64,000 bases of DNA. Source: Natronospirales bacterium. GTDB lineage: Bacteria; Pseudomonadota; Gammaproteobacteria; Natronospirales; JAIVGZ01. The notes below the pieces were generated by a model, which did no database searches, was not told where the DNA came from, and saw only the letters and a program-made list of their open reading frames with translations. Shown here piece after piece: positions 57,620 through 64,000 of this stretch (positions within the stretch are counted from its first letter, which is position 1; the number at the start of each line of letters is the position of its first letter). The translations under genes and the position numbers were made by a program. The stretch covers positions 1 through 64,000 of the forward strand of contig JAIVGZ010000004.1 of the NCBI GenBank assembly GCA_020201335.1, in the 5' to 3' direction.

Positions 57620-57693
57620 CATCCCGAAGTCGCGGATTACAGATCCGCTCCCACAAGTTCAACAGGATGACCGCGCCGGCAGGCGCCGCTGAC

Positions 57694-58734
57694 TTAAATA
57701 TGCCGCGCCAGCGCCCACGCGACGTGTTCGCGCACCAGCGCAGACGCATCAGCCTTCCGTGATTCAAGCGCCGCGGTGACCGCAGGACTCGACGGCGCGT
57801 TCCCGAGCGCAACCGCGATGTTCCTGAGCCAGCGCTCGTGCCCGATGCGGCGGATCGCGCTCCCTTCGGTATAGCGCGCGAACTCTCCGGCATCCCACGC
57901 AAACAACTCCGTCAGCGTTGCAGTGTCCAAGCCGTGCCGCGGTGCGAAGTCGGGTTCCGAGGTGCGCGTCGCGTAGCGGTTCCACGGGCACACGAGCTGG
58001 CAGTCGTCGCAACCGTAGATGCGGTTGCCCATCGCTGCGCGGAATTCCTCCGGTATCGGCCCGTGGTTCTCAATCGTCAGGTACGAGATGCAACGCCGTG
58101 CGTCGAGTTGGTACGGTGCGTCGATCGCACCGGTCGGGCACGCGTCGATGCACGCGGTGCAGCTCCCGCAGTGGTCGCTCACGGGTTCGTCGAGTGGCAG
58201 GTCGAGGTCGGTGTACAAAACGCCGAGGAAAAACCAAGACCCCGCTTCGCGGCTGAGCAGGTTCGTGTGCTTGCCGACCCAGCCAAGGCCTGCCTTTCGC
58301 GCGAGCGGTTTCTCGAGCACCGGCGCCGAATCGACAAACACGCGGTAGCCAAACGAGCCTGCTGCAGCTTCGATGCGGTCGGCGAGTTGCTGCAGCCGGC
58401 GCCGCAGCACCTTGTGGTAATCACGGCCGAGCGCGTAGCGCGACACGAACGCGCGTTCCGGTGCGCGCAGCGCTGCCCAGGTGCGTTCCGGGTCCTCGGG
58501 GAAGTAGTCGAGGCGCGCGACGATCACGCGGCGCGTACCGGGCACCAGTTCATCCGGGCGCGAACGGCGCGTGCCATGACGCGCCATGTAGCCCATGTCA
58601 CCGTGGCGCTCGGCCGCGAGCCATTCACCGAGCCGCGCTTCGTCGGCCGCAAGATCGATGTCGGTAATGCCGACCTTCTGGAAGCCCAGTTCAAGGCCCC
58701 ATGCGCGGATCTGTGCGGCGAGTTCGTTCACCAA
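57694..58734 (-). CDS. queG: Epoxyqueuosine reductase
   Basis: A protein of about 346 residues that performs the last step of queuosine tRNA modification with cobalamin and two 4Fe-4S clusters. The ferredoxin motif CGSCTACIDACPTGAI is present, followed by the second cluster GCDDCQLVCPWN, and a HEAT-repeat-like C-terminus (ERWLRNIAVALGNA). The start is a TTG at 58734 or GTG at 58731 (NELAAQIRAWGLELGF). It is divergent from nnr, the same arrangement as in E. coli. Confidence 0.94.
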   Translation of the reverse strand: MVNELAAQIRAWGLELGFQKVGITDIDLAADEARLGEWLAAERHGDMGYMARHGTRRSRPDELVPGTRRVIVARLDYFPEDPERTWAALRAPERAFVSRYALGRDYHKVLRRRLQQLADRIEAAAGSFGYRVFVDSAPVLEKPLARKAGLGWVGKHTNLLSREAGSWFFLGVLYTDLDLPLDEPVSDHCGSCTACIDACPTGAIDAPYQLDARRCISYLTIENHGPIPEEFRAAMGNRIYGCDDCQLVCPWNRYATRTSEPDFAPRHGLDTATLTELFAWDAGEFARYTEGSAIRRIGHERWLRNIAVALGNAPSSPAVTAALESRKADASALVREHVAWALARHI

Positions 58735-58749
58735 CCTATAATGCCGCAC

Positions 58750-60177
58750 ATGACTGCACTGTCCCAAGCCGCGTACCGGGCCGCCGACATCCGGGCGGTC
58801 GAGGCGCGTGCCGCCGAACGGTATGGGCTCGCCGGCACCGACCTCATGGAGCGCGCCGGCGACGCAGCGTTCGCGCTGTTGCGCGCGCGCTGGCCGGACG
58901 CGCGCAGCGTCACCGTGCTCGCGGGGCCCGGCAACAACGGTGGCGACGGCCGCGTTGTTGCGAGGTTGGCCGCGATGGCCGGTTTTTCCGTAACACTTGT
59001 TGCGGCTGACTCAATCGCGGCCAGAGGGCCGCTCCCACAAGTACTTGGTGATGTCGACGTGATTGTTGATGCGCTGTTCGGCATCGGCTTGAACCGCGCG
59101 CCGGACGGTGCAACTGCCAGCTGCATCGAGGCGATGAATGCACACCGCGCGCCGGTGCTTGCGCTCGACATCCCCTCGGGGTTGCACGCGGACGACGGCA
59201 CCGCACCGGGTGCAGTCGTGTGCGCCGATGCGACGATTACTTTCCTTGCGGCGAAGCGCGGCCTGTTCACCGCGGACGGCCCGCGTTGCTGCGGACGCGT
59301 TATTGTCGCCGACTTGGGCGTGCCGGCCGGTGCGTTCGACGGCTGCACGCCGGTTGCGACGTTGGTGGAAACCGGTTTCGCCGCTCGCGCACTCGGCCCG
59401 CGTGCGACCGACGCGCATAAGGGCCGTTGCGGGCACGTGCTGGTGATCGGCGGGCGTTCCGGGATGAGCGGTGCGGCGCGGCTCGCCGGTGAAGCCGCGC
59501 TGCGTTGCGGCGCGGGGCTCGTCAGCATCGCTGCGGCACCGGGCAGCGCCGCGGCAATCGGTGCCGGACGGCCGGAACTGATGGTGCACGAGTGCGCCAA
59601 CGCCGACGCACTCGTACCTTTGCTCGAGCGTGCGTCGGTGATTGCGCTTGGCCCAGGTCTCGGTACCGACGCGTGGGCGCAGGCGATGACCGGCATCGCG
59701 TTCCGTGCCGGAGTACCAGTGGTGGTCGACGCTGACGCATTGAACCTGCTGGCGGCGAGTCCGTTCCGGCGCACGGACTGGATCCTCACGCCGCACCCCG
59801 GTGAGGCGGCGCGCCTGCTGGGCCGGCCCGTGCCGGAGCTAATGGCCGACCGTTTTGGCACGGTTGAAGCGCTGGTCGAGCGGACGGGCGGTGTCGTCGT
59901 GCTGAAAGGCGCGGCGACGATTGTAGGCGTCCCCGACTCGACGCCATACATCATCACCGCCGGCAACCCTGGCATGGCGAGCGGCGGCATGGGTGACTTA
60001 TTGACCGGCGTAATCGCCGCACTCCGCGCGCAAGGCCTCGACGCTGCAACGGCCGCGTGCGCCGGCGCGCAAGTACACGCCGAGGCTGGTGACGCCGCAG
60101 CGGAGCGCTTTGGCGCACGCGGTATGGTTGCGAGCGATCTGTTTCGCGCGCTGCAGCGCGGGGTGAACGGGCGGTGA
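58750..60177 (+). CDS. nnr: Bifunctional NAD(P)HX epimerase/dehydratase
   Basis: A protein of about 475 residues that repairs damaged NAD(P)H. The N-terminal epimerase (YjeF_N; LAGPGNNGGDGRVVAR) is fused to the C-terminal ADP-dependent dehydratase (ribokinase-like; GPGLGTDAWAQ, then LTPHPGEAARLL and the catalytic GMGDLLTG). Residues 89-97 (IAARGPLPQ) are encoded by an in-frame REP-like palindrome in the epimerase domain. The start could also be the ATG at 58741. First gene of the nnr-tsaE-amiC-mutL run. Confidence 0.95.
   Translation: MTALSQAAYRAADIRAVEARAAERYGLAGTDLMERAGDAAFALLRARWPDARSVTVLAGPGNNGGDGRVVARLAAMAGFSVTLVAADSIAARGPLPQVLGDVDVIVDALFGIGLNRAPDGATASCIEAMNAHRAPVLALDIPSGLHADDGTAPGAVVCADATITFLAAKRGLFTADGPRCCGRVIVADLGVPAGAFDGCTPVATLVETGFAARALGPRATDAHKGRCGHVLVIGGRSGMSGAARLAGEAALRCGAGLVSIAAAPGSAAAIGAGRPELMVHECANADALVPLLERASVIALGPGLGTDAWAQAMTGIAFRAGVPVVVDADALNLLAASPFRRTDWILTPHPGEAARLLGRPVPELMADRFGTVEALVERTGGVVVLKGAATIVGVPDSTPYIITAGNPGMASGGMGDLLTGVIAALRAQGLDAATAACAGAQVHAEAGDAAAERFGARGMVASDLFRALQRGVNGR
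59014..59039 (+). repeat. REP-like palindrome inside nnr
   Basis: GCGGCC-AGAG-GGCCGC type with ATC before and TCCCACAA after. It is read in frame as I-A-A-R-G-P-L-P-Q. Confidence 0.92.
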
Positions 60178-60632
60178 GCGCCGGGCGCGTGCTCGAGGAC
60201 GCGGCCGCGACCGAAGCGGCCGGCGCGGCGTTGGCCACCTCGTTGTCCGGCCGCACCGGCGTTATTGCGCTGCATGGTGAACTTGGCGCCGGCAAGACGA
60301 CGCTGGTGCGTGGGCTGCTGCACGCGCTTGGGCACGCCGGTGCGGTGCGAAGCCCGACTTACACGCTGGTTGAGCCTTATACGCTCGGCGGCATGCGCGT
60401 GCTGCACCTCGACCTGTACCGGCTGGCCGATGCCGCCGAGCTTGACGCGCTGGGGCTGCGCGAGGAGGTCGGCGATGCGCTGGTACTCGTCGAATGGCCG
60501 GAGCGCGCGGCACGCGCGCTGCCCGCTGCGGACCTCGACCTTGTGTTGAGCCACGACGGCGAGCGCCGCCGTCTGGCCGTACACGCCCACTCGCCGCTGG
60601 GCGAGGCCTGCGCTCAAGCCCTTGATAATTAA
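60174..60632 (+). CDS. tsaE: tRNA threonylcarbamoyladenosine biosynthesis ATPase TsaE
   Basis: A 152-residue ATPase required for t6A tRNA modification. Walker A is GELGAGKTTLVRG; VRSPTYTLVEPY, LHLDLYRL and LVEWPER follow, the TsaE order. GTG start overlapping the nnr stop. Gene order nnr-tsaE-amiC-mutL is as in E. coli. Confidence 0.95.
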   Translation: MSAGRVLEDAAATEAAGAALATSLSGRTGVIALHGELGAGKTTLVRGLLHALGHAGAVRSPTYTLVEPYTLGGMRVLHLDLYRLADAAELDALGLREEVGDALVLVEWPERAARALPAADLDLVLSHDGERRRLAVHAHSPLGEACAQALDN

Positions 60633-60688
60633 TGAATAATCTAGTGTTTGCTCTCCTGTGAGTCTGCAATAGCTTGTCCTGCCAAGCC

Positions 60689-60722
60689 ACGGATAAATAA
60701 ACGAAATTCTTGATTTATCCGT
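60689..60722. repeat. Inverted repeat in the tsaE-amiC spacer
   Basis: ACGGATAAAT (60689-60698) and ATTTATCCGT (60713-60722), perfect over ten bases with a 14-base loop. Candidate operator or mRNA hairpin. Confidence 0.5.
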
Positions 60723-60737
60723 AATCCCGTGTATACC
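60710..60737 (+). promoter_or_regulatory. Candidate sigma-70 promoter of amiC
   Basis: TTGATT (60710-60715), 16-base spacer, TATACC (60732-60737). The -35 overlaps the right arm of the inverted repeat, so a factor binding it could repress. The amiC start is 33 bases downstream. Confidence 0.45.
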
Positions 60738-60769
60738 TATAACGGCGAAGTAACGGGAGAGGCACCCAA

Positions 60770-62080
60770 GTGCGAGGTTGGGCCGCAATTATTCTGCTGA
60801 TGCTGCCGCTGGTGGCGGTCGGTCAGTCTGCGCGTGTCGAAGGCGTGCGCGTTTGGGAGGCGCCCGATAACGTACGCATCGTGTTCGACGTCAGTGGGCC
60901 CATTGAGCATTCGGTATTCAAGCTCGACGGCCCCGACCGCATCGTCGTCGACATCACCGACGCGGTTGCGCGCAACCTGCCGGCGACCGGCATCAACGGC
61001 GGTCTGGTCCGCAACGTGCGAACCGGCGTCCGTAACGGAACTGATGTACGCGTCGTTCTCGACCTGTCGGGGCCCGCACAGCCGCGCAGCTTCCTGCTAC
61101 GCCCGAATGACCGTTACGGTCACCGGCTGGTGATTGACCTCGCGCCCGCCCAGGCGCAAGTGCGTCAGGCAGCGGTCACCCGGAGCGCGCCGACTGCGCT
61201 ACGCGACCTTGTGATCGCAATCGATGCCGGCCACGGCGGCGAGGACCCGGGTGCAGTTGGCCCAAGCGGCCTGCACGAGAAGGAAGTCACGCTGCAGATC
61301 GCGCGCCGCCTCGCACGGCTGGTCGAAGCAGAATACGGGATGCAAGCTGTTCTGACCCGTACCGGTGACTACTACGTTGACCGCAGCGAGCGCATCAACC
61401 GTGCACGCGCGGCGCGCGCCGACCTGTTCGTATCGATCCATGCCGACGCGTTCACAGATCCACGCGCGCACGGTTCATCGGTGTACACGCTGTCCGAACG
61501 CGGCGCGACCAGCGAGGCCGCGCGGCTGCTCGCCGAGCGCGAGAACGCTGCCGACCTGATTGGAGGCGTGCGGCTGAACGACAAGGACGACATGCTCGCG
61601 TCGGTGCTGCTCGACCTGTCGCAGACCGGCGTGATCGGCGCGAGTCGAACCGTTGGTGCCGCGGTCCTGGAACAACTGCATCAAGTCGGGCGTGTGCACA
61701 AGCGCGAGGTGCAGGCGGCAAATTTCCTCGTCCTCAAGGCACCCGACGTGCCGTCGATCCTCGTCGAGACCGCGTTCATCTCGAACCCGACCGAAGAAGG
61801 CCGGCTGCGTGATGCGAACCACCAACAGGTGCTCGCGCAGGCGGTGATGGGTGGCATCCGCGCGTATTTTACCGACCACGCGCCGCCGACCACGCTGGTT
61901 GCGGTCAACGGCATTGGCGGCGGACAACGCGGTGGCGTGCCGCACGTGATTGCGCGCGGAGAAACGCTGTCGCACATCGCGCGGCGCTACAACGTGAGCA
62001 TCCAGCAACTGCGCTCCAGCAACAACATCGCATCTGACCGTATTCGCGTCGGGGATACGCTGCTCATACCGTCAGCCTGA
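60770..62080 (+). CDS. amiC: N-acetylmuramoyl-L-alanine amidase with AMIN and LysM domains
   Basis: A 436-residue periplasmic amidase that splits septal peptidoglycan during division. A signal peptide comes first, an AMIN domain (about 22-125) targets the septum, the Amidase_3 zinc domain (about 148-365) has H155 (IDAGHGGEDPG), E170 (HEKEVTL), SIHADAF and VETAFISN, and a C-terminal LysM follows (about 390-433). GTG start. The AMIN-amidase-LysM order matches AmiC-like enzymes of this location (amiB in E. coli). Confidence 0.92.
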   Translation: MRGWAAIILLMLPLVAVGQSARVEGVRVWEAPDNVRIVFDVSGPIEHSVFKLDGPDRIVVDITDAVARNLPATGINGGLVRNVRTGVRNGTDVRVVLDLSGPAQPRSFLLRPNDRYGHRLVIDLAPAQAQVRQAAVTRSAPTALRDLVIAIDAGHGGEDPGAVGPSGLHEKEVTLQIARRLARLVEAEYGMQAVLTRTGDYYVDRSERINRARAARADLFVSIHADAFTDPRAHGSSVYTLSERGATSEAARLLAERENAADLIGGVRLNDKDDMLASVLLDLSQTGVIGASRTVGAAVLEQLHQVGRVHKREVQAANFLVLKAPDVPSILVETAFISNPTEEGRLRDANHQQVLAQAVMGGIRAYFTDHAPPTTLVAVNGIGGGQRGGVPHVIARGETLSHIARRYNVSIQQLRSSNNIASDRIRVGDTLLIPSA

Positions 62081-62096
62081 CTGGTAAACTCGCTGG

Positions 62097-64000
62097 ATGC
62101 CCATCCAGCGCCTGTCGCCCCAGCTCATCAACCAGATCGCGGCCGGCGAGGTCGTCGAACGCCCCGCATCCGTATTGAAAGAACTGGTCGAGAACGCGCT
62201 CGATGCGGGCGCGACCTCGATTGAGGTCGATGCCGAGCAGGGTGGCGTGCGCCGGCTGCTGGTGCGGGACGACGGCGGCGGCATCGCCGCCGATGAACTC
62301 GCGCTCGCGGTCGCCCCACACGCGACCAGCAAGATCGCGTCGCTCGACGAACTGGAACGCGTCGCGACGCTTGGCTTTCGTGGTGAAGCGCTCGCGTCGA
62401 TTGGGGCGATCGCGCGCCTGTCGCTGACCAGCAGCGTTTCTGCTGACGGGGCGGGGGTGCGCATTGAGGGTGACGGCGGCGGTGAGTGGAGCGAACCGGC
62501 GCCGGCGGCGCACCGCCGCGGCACGACCGTCGAGGTGCGCGACTTGTTCTTCAATGTGCCGGCCCGGCGCAAATTCCTGCGTACCGAGAAGACGGAGTAC
62601 GGTCACCTTGAGACGGTGTTCCTGCGCGCCGCGCTGTCGCGCTTCGGCGTCGCGTTCCGGCTGACGCATAACGGACGCCTGGTGCACGCGCTGCCAGTCG
62701 CCGACACGCGCGAAGCGCGCGAACGGCGGATTGCCGCGCTGTGCGGCGACGGTTTCGTCGAACAGGCGTTGTTCGTCGAGCACGAAGCGGCGGGGCTCAA
62801 GCTGTATGGCTGGATCGCGCAGCCGACCTACTCGCGTGCCCAGGCGGACCTGCAGCACTTCTTCACCAACGGCCGCATGATCCGGGACCGGCTGGTCGCC
62901 CACGCAGTACGCCAGGCGTTCCACGACGTAATGTTCCACGGGCGCCACCCCGCGTATGTGCTGTACCTCGAGCTGGATCCGGCGCTCGTCGATGTCAACG
63001 CGCACCCGCAGAAACACGAAGTGCGTTTCCGTGATTCGCGGCTTGTGCACGATTTCCTGTATCGCACGATTGCGCAAATCATCAATGCGCAGCGGGCGGG
63101 GAGCGGGCTATCGACGGCGTACAAACCTGACAATATCGCGGTGCGGAGCACCGCTCCCACACTGGAGCAAGCTGCACTCGGTTTCGCCGTGCAGGACCGC
63201 ACCGCGATTGCAAGCGAACATACCGCGCGTGCGGCAGCCCCGCTCGACGATGCATCGCCGGTACCACCCCTCGGCTACGCAATCGCGCAACTGCATGGTG
63301 TGTACATCCTCGCAGCCGACGATGCGGGCTTGGTCTTGGTCGACATGCACGCGGCGCATGAGCGTATCGGCTATGAGCGGCTGAAGCGCGAATGGGCGGA
63401 GGGTGGCGTTGCGTCGCAACCGCTGCTCGTGCCGCTGCGCGTGCCGGTGACGCCTGCGGAAGCCGCGGCCGTCGAGGACGCGCAGACGACGCTCGCCGGG
63501 CTCGGGCTGGAGCTTGAGCGGGGTGGGCCGGATTCCGTCACGGTGCGCGCTGCGCCGATGCCCCTCGCCGACGGCGATCTTGAAGGACTCGTGCGTGACC
63601 TTGCCGGAGACCTTGTTGAGCGTGGGCGCAGCACGCGGGTAGAAAACCGCGTGCACGAATTGTTTGCGAACATGGCCTGCCAGTACCGCGGCATGGACAT
63701 CGGCACCGCGAAGCCGGCGACGCCGCACCGGCTCGTCGATATACTCGACCCGAGTGAGCGCTACTCGGCGCAGCGTTTCCGTGATGACGCGCTGCGCGAG
63801 ATTGCGCACATCGTTGCGGCCGGCCGCACGCCGCTCCTGGTCGGCGGCACGATGCTTTATTTCCGTGCACTGTTCCGCGGTCTGTCTGACCTGCCTGCTG
63901 CGGACCCCGCGGTGCGCGCCGGCATCGACGCGCGCGCGCGAGTAGCTGGTTGGCCGGCGTTGCACGCGGAACTCGCGCGTGTCGACCCTGCGGCCGCCGA
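62097..64000 (+). CDS. mutL: DNA mismatch repair protein MutL, truncated and fused to MiaA
   Basis: MutL coordinates mismatch repair. The N-terminal GHKL ATPase ([22 protein letters not shown]) and the DNA-contacting second domain are intact, then a linker holding an in-frame REP peptide at residues 347-355 (IAVRSTAPT). The C-terminal dimerisation domain runs only to [13 protein letters not shown], where the canonical sequence would continue CHGAVRA. Instead the frame runs on into MiaA sequence ([15 protein letters not shown]) and reaches the window edge. A deletion of perhaps 300-450 bases is inferred. Confidence 0.88.
   Translation, partial: MPIQRLSPQLINQIAAGEVVERPASVLKELVENALDAGATSIEVDAEQGGVRRLLVRDDGGGIAADELALAVAPHATSKIASLDELERVATLGFRGEALASIGAIARLSLTSSVSADGAGVRIEGDGGGEWSEPAPAAHRRGTTVEVRDLFFNVPARRKFLRTEKTEYGHLETVFLRAALSRFGVAFRLTHNGRLVHALPVADTREARERRIAALCGDGFVEQALFVEHEAAGLKLYGWIAQPTYSRAQADLQHFFTNGRMIRDRLVAHAVRQAFHDVMFHGRHPAYVLYLELDPALVDVNAHPQKHEVRFRDSRLVHDFLYRTIAQIINAQRAGSGLSTAYKPDNIAVRSTAPTLEQAALGFAVQDRTAIASEHTARAAAPLDDASPVPPLGYAIAQLHGVYILAADDAGLVLVDMHAAHERIGYERLKREWAEGGVASQPLLVPLRVPVTPAEAAAVEDAQTTLAGLGLELERGGPDSVTVRAAPMPLADGDLEGLVRDLAGDLVERGRSTRVENRVHELFANMACQYRGMDIGTAKPATPHRLVDILDPSERYSAQRFRDDALREIAHIVAAGRTPLLVGGTMLYFRALFRGLSDLPAADPAVRAGIDARARVAGWPALHAELARVDPAAA
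63135..63161 (+). repeat. REP-like palindrome inside mutL
   Basis: GCGGTGC-type palindrome read as I-A-V-R-S-T-A-P-T, the same frame and peptide as in the uracil-DNA glycosylase gene. The bases after it (CACTGGAGCAAG) nearly match those next to the pepA copy. Confidence 0.93.
63681..64000 (+). pseudogene. miaA: miaA fragment (tRNA dimethylallyltransferase), N-terminus lost
   Basis: From residue 529 of the fused frame the sequence is Mia[34 protein letters not shown] and [21 protein letters not shown]. The P-loop (usually GPTASGKT) and about 35-40 N-terminal residues are missing, so prenyltransferase activity would be lost in this form. It continues past the window. Confidence 0.88.

Larger units (their letters stand above)
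57126..57691. repeat. Intergenic cluster of at least six REP-like palindromes and a second palindromic module
   Basis: This 564-base space between pgi and queG holds no supportable gene. It contains GCGGTGC-type copies (57126-57151, 57398-57424, 57561-57582), GGCC-type copies (57295-57320 and 57351-57376, in opposite orientation), a GCGGAT-type copy (57630-57655), and at least four copies of a second module built on CCGGCAGGCG (near 57444, 57535, 57607 and 57673). Confidence 0.9.

Noticed and set aside
57126-57691. CRISPR array between pgi and queG
   Set aside because: Repeats are palindromes in mixed orientation with irregular spacing and no unique equal-length spacers; cas genes are absent.
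57838-58740. Long plus-strand frame before nnr
   Set aside because: It is antisense to queG; nnr homology begins at 58750.
60633-60769. RNA gene between tsaE and amiC
   Set aside because: Only one inverted repeat and a promoter-like sequence are visible; no tRNA or known RNA fold.

Overview
This is 64 kb of a GC-rich proteobacterial chromosome, almost certainly gammaproteobacterial. The gene order matches blocks seen in Pseudomonas, Xanthomonadales and Chromatiales: hda / DUF2069-wrbA; proS-SLT-acyP; ilvC-psd-pssA; moxR-DUF58-tgpA; pepA-holC-valS divergent from lptFG; pcnB-folK-dNK-panBC..panD-pgi; and queG divergent from nnr-tsaE-amiC-mutL-miaA. No plasmid, phage, insertion sequence, CRISPR array or rRNA operon is visible. 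The only RNA gene found is tRNA-Glu(CUC). The strain or species cannot be named from this window.

Layout. 1-10.6 kb: end of a CDP-alcohol phosphatidyltransferase, hda, wrbA, a LysM lipoprotein, proS and its operon, ilvC with a phospholipid pair (psd-like, pssA), uracil-DNA glycosylase, a rimI remnant and prfC. 10.6-18 kb: minus-strand TgpA/DUF58/MoxR operon, LapA-like protein, M28 peptidase, glycine-zipper lipoprotein and a DUF885 lipoprotein. 18-22 kb: a secreted acidic DUF4168 protein, divergent from a histidine kinase / NtrC-type regulator pair. 22-36.4 kb: envelope and secreted proteins (DUF1232, DUF2254-like, a second DUF885, K+ channel, NfeD/QmcA, GAF, subtilisin lipoprotein, GlyGly-CTERM metallopeptidase) and an alcohol dehydrogenase with a deletion. 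36.4-48.9 kb: valS, holC, pepA, lptFG, a glutathione transferase, ATP-grasp, amidohydrolase, RDD and glutaminyl cyclotransferase genes, and the tRNA. 49-64 kb: pcnB, folK, dNK, the pan genes interrupted by a KaiC-like cassette, pgi, queG and the nnr-to-miaA block.

Three things stand out. (1) A REP-like palindrome family has about 21 copies here. Its stems co-vary between copies while the flanks stay constant. Copies lie inside reading frames (uracil-DNA glycosylase, ValS, PepA, Nnr, MutL, the lytic transglycosylase signal peptide, the LptF tail), where they add short in-frame peptides. (2) The acidic DUF4168 gene has an exact sigma-54 promoter on its strand and a perfect 19-bp palindrome about 100 bp upstream of the expected start site. 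The divergent genes encode a kinase and a GAFTGA-bearing regulator, which suggests a self-contained, apparently undescribed envelope circuit. (3) A two-gene cassette (135-aa protein plus double-domain KaiC homologue) sits between panC and panD.

Five loci carry deletion-type lesions: rimI/prfC, the alcohol dehydrogenase, lptF, a membrane protein at 44.5-44.9 kb, and mutL/miaA. lptF is normally essential, so assembly collapse must be excluded before calling this genome erosion. The phosphatidylserine decarboxylase homologue between ilvC and pssA lacks the residues expected for pyruvoyl formation and may be a pseudoenzyme.
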